In this document: piece by piece, positions 61,201-64,000 of the stretch | Numbering within the stretch: position 1 is the stretch's first letter | Layout: the number at the start of each line of letters is the position of its first letter | Source of the DNA: Trochalopteron elliotii | Taxonomy: Eukaryota; Chordata; Aves; Passeriformes; Leiothrichidae | Assembly (NCBI GenBank): GCA_024734555.1 | Contig: JANPWX010019802.1 | Location: 434,001-498,000, forward strand | DNA: 64,000 nt | Direction of reading: 5' to 3' | The notes under the pieces: generated by a model | The model's input: the letters and a program-made list of their open reading frames with translations, nothing else | The model's database searches: none | What the model was told of the DNA's origin: nothing | Program-made: the position numbers and the translations under genes

Positions 61201-64000
61201 CACCAAGTATGTTACTACAAGGAACATTCCCAAGATTATTATCTAAAACAGATTGTTTGAGGTCCTGTGTTATCCAATCCCACTACAGACTGCCAACTCA
61301 CACTAACATATTCAAGGTCTGGTTCCAGCAGTTTGACATGCTCAGACAAATCTGTGAATCCACATGGAGTTCCCCTGAATTTGTGAAAAAGAATCTTTTT
61401 CTGTCAGGCTGTCCAGCCAGGGCCTTAACCTCCTTCAGATGGGGGACATCCATCAGTTGCAAAAGCAAACTGAATTATGGGGGACAAGTAAGCACATGCC
61501 TTTTCCACACAGCACTAGAGTTTCACAATTTTTCCACGCCTTGAATCTTTTTAGGCTTTATGCTTTATCCACTTTTAATATAAAGTACTAGTAATGGAAA
61601 CTTCTGAAAACATGTCAGTATTGTTCAGCATGTCAACAGCTGGCTATACACCATGATTTTATGACTGAAGAAAAAGATTGCGTTAACTTACTGTGCTCTC
61701 AAAGATGAAAAAAATAGTGATCTGGCCTGAGGCAGCACATCGTGGAATCTAACAAAAACTTAAAACCTTAACACTAGGATAGGGACAGCTTGTATATAAT
61801 TTTCTGAATACTAATGTTATACTGCAAAAACATATGAGTACCAATGATAGCCCTAAAGACACCAATACAGAATTATTTCACATACAGCCAAAAATACCAT
61901 AGTACATGTAAATTATGATCTATACAAGTAGATGTACTCTTTAGAGTAAAATTGGCTTTCAAATGAGCAAACTCTTTAAAACATATTAGTAATTTATAAA
62001 TATATGTATTTAAGAATACACGAAGCAAACATTAAGTCTTCTAGCAAAATAATTACCCACTGAAAAAGTAAGCTCATGCTCTTAAGCCACAGGCACCTAC
62101 CTGTGCTTTCTTTATCATTTCTGTCTGGATGGAGATAACTGTGCTGTCCAGCACAAACATTAACCAATGCATGAACTTCACATATATGGAAACACTGTGC
62201 GTTTTACATTAACCATTTACTTGGGACCATAGTAGCCTCAAAATAGTTCCTACTACTGACCTTTTCAGCACAAACTTACAAAATTTGCTATCATACAAGA
62301 CTTGTTTGAGCACTCAGTTAAGAGTTTTGACACCTAGCAGAGGACAAAGGTGAGTCAGAATGCAAAAAGTTTAGGTTTTGCTTGATTTCATAACTGAAAG
62401 ATCCAGAATTTCTCTGAGATTTGCTCCTCTTCGAGTCAGTCAAACTCCATTTCCCTGAGGTGAAGTCCTTCTCTCTTCAGCTAGTCTACCACCATTTCTT
62501 CTCTTCTTTCCTTCAGTATGAAACAGACAGCTTAGAAAATGCCTCAGTCTGGTTGCCTTGTACCCAACATCCAAGGGCCCTAAAATGCTACTCATTATAG
62601 GTTCTTTCATGATACAGCCAAACCAGCAATCCATCCACAAGTGTAGCATCCACTACAGTAAACATGAGTTTGGAAGCCAGCAAGCCTGCAGACAAGGTCT
62701 TCAGTTTCCTCACATGAATGCTTACTGGATTATAGATCTTTCCTCAAAACTTCAGACAGTTTATAGCATAATCAGGGCCCAGCAGATGGAAGCTGCTGGA
62801 CTGAAACTTCAGTAAGTAGCAGCCTGTAATTCTAGGGCACTTAGTAATGAGAAATATAGAGGGAGAGGCTGAAACAAGAAACAGTGATAGGAAAATGAAC
62901 TGATTGCTTGTTCCTTTTTTTAATAATGAAACTGAGAGAAAGCCCTCCTTACATTTATCTCAAACATAAGTGCTCTTCAAAGTCATACAACATATATTAT
63001 TTAAATCATGTTCTCACATAACCACTCTGAATAACTAATAATTCAAGACATTCAATAAGGGGAAGAAATGTGACCTATTTGTAAACAGTGAAACCTAATA
63101 GGACAACTGGAGTATATATATTGCATATATTTTGTTTGTGAACAATGTTCACTGTTAAATATTACTTACTACCTGCTTCAGAGTTAAAGATACAATGACA
63201 GGCTTTAATACAGATGTTAATCAAGGAATATTAGAATATGATTAGCACTTACAGACCAGCAATCAAACTGGAAAATACAACACATGCCTTAAGTACAACA
63301 CGTTCTGAGCTACTGCTAAATCCAAAACAATTAATATTGTCTTCAATATTCACTGCCAATTGCTTTATTAAACATATTCTAACCAGCAGCTGTATAACAA
63401 AACATTCATTAGGAGAAATCATCATTTAAAAATAGCTTTGTGATGCATTTATCTGAATGGAGTGGTAACTCCCATACACCGTGCTCTGTAAGGCACGGCC
63501 AACAGTGGATGACAGAAGAGTTTCTGAACAGTAGAGGATGGTACCAAGTCAAGACTACTGCTGCACCCTCTGCAGGATTCATGCCTCTGAGCTAGAGCTG
63601 TGTGCCACCCTGCTGATGTTTCCAGAGCAATACAGGAGCCTCACATGCTTGTGACTAAATCTTGCTAAGAGATGCAGTGCACACCTGATATGTGAAGTCC
63701 TGAGTAAAGAGGCAAGACCATGAAGAACTTGTGTGCCCAAAGACTAGATTAAGGCTGCCTTAACACCTGAAAGACATACATAAGATCTCACAACAACCAC
63801 AGCCACTGAAGGTGATGATTTAAGCGGGAAACACTACACTGAAGTTAACTTACAAACACAAAGTTAACACACTGACACCTAGAACCAGAGGTGGCTTCAC
63901 TCCAGCAAAATGGACAGCCTGAGGGCAAAGGGAAAAACATGCTAAATGTCACTTCAGGGTGTTGGGCACAGAAGAAAAAAATAAAGATTCTGCTTCCTCA
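58287..64000 (-). other. ADAMTS6 upstream intron (partial)
   Basis: AT-rich sequence up to the window edge. I searched the minus strand for the earlier propeptide and signal-peptide exons and did not find them. It holds a 23-bp palindrome (60758-60780). Patches near 59940-60240 and 63470-63720 are less AT-rich but unrecognised. The 122-codon plus-strand open frame at 61176-61544 has no family resemblance. Confidence 0.65.
60758..60780. repeat. 23-bp palindrome, 11-bp perfect arms
   Basis: TGTTGAATCAC (60758-60768), central A, GTGATTCAACA (60770-60780). The inner TTGAATCAC resembles bZIP/AP-1-like half sites (TGATTCA), which is only suggestive. Confidence 0.95.

Noticed and set aside
61176..61544. 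122-codon plus-strand frame in the upstream intron
   Set aside because: It has no family resemblance, and it was also checked as a possible retrocopy without success.
58287..64000. Earlier ADAMTS6 propeptide and signal-peptide exons
   Set aside because: Searched on the minus strand. No open segment with the expected residues and splice borders was found, so they must lie beyond the window.

Overview
The window is vertebrate nuclear DNA, almost certainly from a bird. It is AT-rich, intron-dominated and CpG-poor. Its recognisable interspersed repeats are CR1 LINE fragments, several still ending in the avian octamer (ATTCTGTG-like), plus one avian-type LTR-like repeat. No Alu, L1, bacterial or plasmid features are visible. 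The species cannot be fixed from the sequence alone.

One protein-coding gene is supported, on the minus strand: an internal part of ADAMTS6, a secreted zinc metalloproteinase. Six consecutive exons can be placed with GT/AG borders and matching phases, in transcript order 58286-58118, 52816-52602, 52067-51984, 51496-51351, 13409-13366 and 9926-9821. Together they give 764 nt of uninterrupted reading frame. They run from the late propeptide (cysteine-switch segment), through the furin site RQKR, into the metalloproteinase domain as far as the start of the zinc-binding motif HEIGHN. The signal peptide and early propeptide exons lie beyond 64000. The exon with the third zinc histidine and everything C-terminal lies below position 1.

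Layout in plus coordinates. 1-9820: part of a long intron, with an LTR-like repeat (3095-4135), two CR1 fragments (5975-6850, 7645-7936) and a large GGAA/GGCA microsatellite holding an 88-N assembly gap (8108-8894). 9821-13409: two catalytic-domain exons around a 3.4 kb intron. 13410-51350: a single 38 kb intron with six CR1 fragments, including a copy that spans most of CR1 ORF2 (38238-40993), an A/C-rich low-complexity tract and a strong G-quadruplex motif. 51351-52816: a compact three-exon cluster. 52817-58117: a 5.3 kb intron. 58118-58286: a propeptide exon. 58287-64000: upstream intron.

No new multi-gene system was found. The most notable items are a NAGNAG tandem acceptor in ADAMTS6, three perfect 13-bp short-loop inverted repeats, two G-quadruplex motifs, an unresolved microsatellite gap, a facing pair of inverted CR1 copies, and an 86%-identical 50-bp dispersed repeat pair that I do not recognise.
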